A stretch of DNA of 64,000 nt. Origin: Plectrocnemia conspersa (lineage: Eukaryota; Arthropoda; Insecta; Trichoptera; Polycentropodidae). The stretch covers positions 1 to 64,000 of the forward strand of contig VTFK01000284.1 of assembly GCA_009617715.1 (NCBI GenBank). Direction: 5' to 3'. The notes under the pieces were generated by a model, which worked only from the letters and a program-made list of their open reading frames with translations, did no database searches and was not told where the DNA came from. The first letter of the stretch is position 1. Each line of letters starts with the position of its first letter. Below are positions 62,572-64,000 of this stretch, piece by piece. The position numbers and the translations under genes are program-made.

Positions 62572-64000
62572 CTAACAAACACTGATTGAGAAAATATCAT
62601 TTTATTTAAATTAACTATAATATATATAAGAAAATACTTGAGCAAAAAAAAAATATTTTTATAATAATCAAAAATTGATGTACCTACATTTATTGATATT
62701 TTTATAATGGTCTTCATTAGCAATGTTTGTACTCCCACTTTCAATTTTCAACAGTTAAGTCGTGTATATTTTTTGCTTAACAAATTCCGGATTGACAGGA
62801 TTCAAAAGCCATCTATTCTGCTAAGATTTTTTGCTTCAAGTCATCAAAGATTTATCTATCATGCATGTTACTTAATTACGATAACGAATTACAACAATTA
62901 ATTAAAATTATTCTTAATTCACAATATTGCACTTAACTGTAAATATAAAGCTGTTAATGTAACCATAAACTTATACATATACTTGTATCTTATGGCCCAT
63001 AAAATTCTGCATATATACATAATGTATAAACGTAGCTTTCAATGTTATAGTTAAATTCTAAGAAGGTATCAAAATATAGTGTCTCATAAAAGTTTATACA
63101 CTTCTAAATATATACTATGATAAAAGAGCGTTTTCACCGGTTTACCCGTTAGATAACATCTCTTAAGTATATGAATTTATAGCATTGTTATTTAAAGTTT
63201 CATGTGCTGAAAGGGTATACAAAAATATATAAACTATATCAAAAATAGCTTAAATTCCTAAATAAAAATTATATAAATTCACAGCTAACAAAACTGAGTA
63301 CATTTCTAAATAAAAATTAAAAATAAACACTGTTTTTGTAACCCACGAACGGCTATAAAATGACGTTTACATAAAAATATCTATAAAGCAATAAATTATA
63401 AGTATTCATATAAAATCAGTGAAATATATTTTATTTTACTGCTAATTAGTAATTATCTATTTTAAATTGATTTGTGCTTTATGCAGCTTGTATTTTTACA
63501 ACTTTTTTAATTAATTTAATTCGATTTTGTTACAATAATTATAAATTACACTTATACATTCTAAAGATCTACTCGAATGCTTCTTCCTGAGCTAAAAATC
63601 AAAATACTGTAATTGTTCTAACCATGTTACTGGGACATTTCTTATTAATAAATTGATAATAACGTGTCCTAAAAGATAGCTCCTTAAATTATTATAATAC
63701 ATAAAATAATATATTTTTACGTAAAATAACATACCTTTACAAGTTCAACGAATAAGGTTTGTTTGGTTGTTGATTTGTTAATATTTATTTATAACAAAAT
63801 TCCATATTGATCTAAAATTTTACACTTTATAAAAAATCAGTAGTATCATTGGTACTATAACCAGTATAACCTCATTCAGCGAGATTTGGCCAACTTAGCA
63901 GTCCTTAGATTGGCAAAAATATTTACATAAATATTTATTAATAACATTAACTCTAAAAAATTCCATATATAACCTCGTTTGAAGTGTGTTAACATTTTTT
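62572..64000. other. AT-rich flank
   Basis: No exon, repeat or RNA gene that I can support was seen in this final stretch. Short open frames on both strands near 62505-62900 are AT-driven. Confidence 0.5.

Overview
The window is strongly AT-rich animal DNA with small exons, large introns, GT-AG splice sites, and decayed hAT, Tc1/mariner, TTAA-site and LINE elements. The two recognisable proteins, a Shaw-type (Kv3) potassium channel and a secreted CUB-domain protein of an arthropod type, point to an insect. The TE mix and base composition make Lepidoptera my best guess, but this is weakly supported.

Positions 1-47582 (+ strand) hold the 3' part of one voltage-gated K+ channel gene, Shaw or its paralogue Shawl, spread over six coding exons: 8468-8585, 26066-26260, 34380-35060, 38197-38338, 42308-42460 and 47227-47582. 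All reading phases join, giving 547 residues from the end of the T1 domain to a stop codon. The first coding exon (start codon and most of T1) was not found here and should lie upstream of the window. A further in-phase, splice-acceptor-bounded segment at 44898-44977 could be an alternative last exon.

Positions 47583-56604 are intergenic and AT-rich, with repeats, a LINE relic and one GC-richer island. Positions 56605-60619 (- strand, tail-to-tail with the channel gene) hold a complete nine-exon gene for a 459-residue secreted protein with two CUB-like regions separated by a low-complexity insert that includes a short collagen-like Gly-X-Y run. Positions 60620-64000 contain a mariner relic, an hAT-type MITE copy and one good orphan exon on the - strand (62393-62571) of an unidentified gene.

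The introns carry most of the unusual structure. There is a TIR element (9520-10393) with a TTAA-flanked element nested inside it, and an (AT)n tract anchored by a perfect 16-bp inverted repeat (12715-12956). Other items are an hAT transposase fragment (13018-13326), an internally deleted mariner with both ends (36358-37055), a MITE family with ACCGGT-containing ends (16060-17690, 24842-25250, 61385-61900), a tandem duplication (40915-41670), several perfect hairpins, and GC-richer non-repeat islands that could be conserved regulatory DNA. I found no CRISPR array, operon, rRNA or intact tRNA, and no convincing new molecular system. The best leads are the alternative channel terminus, the collagen-bearing CUB protein and the orphan exon.
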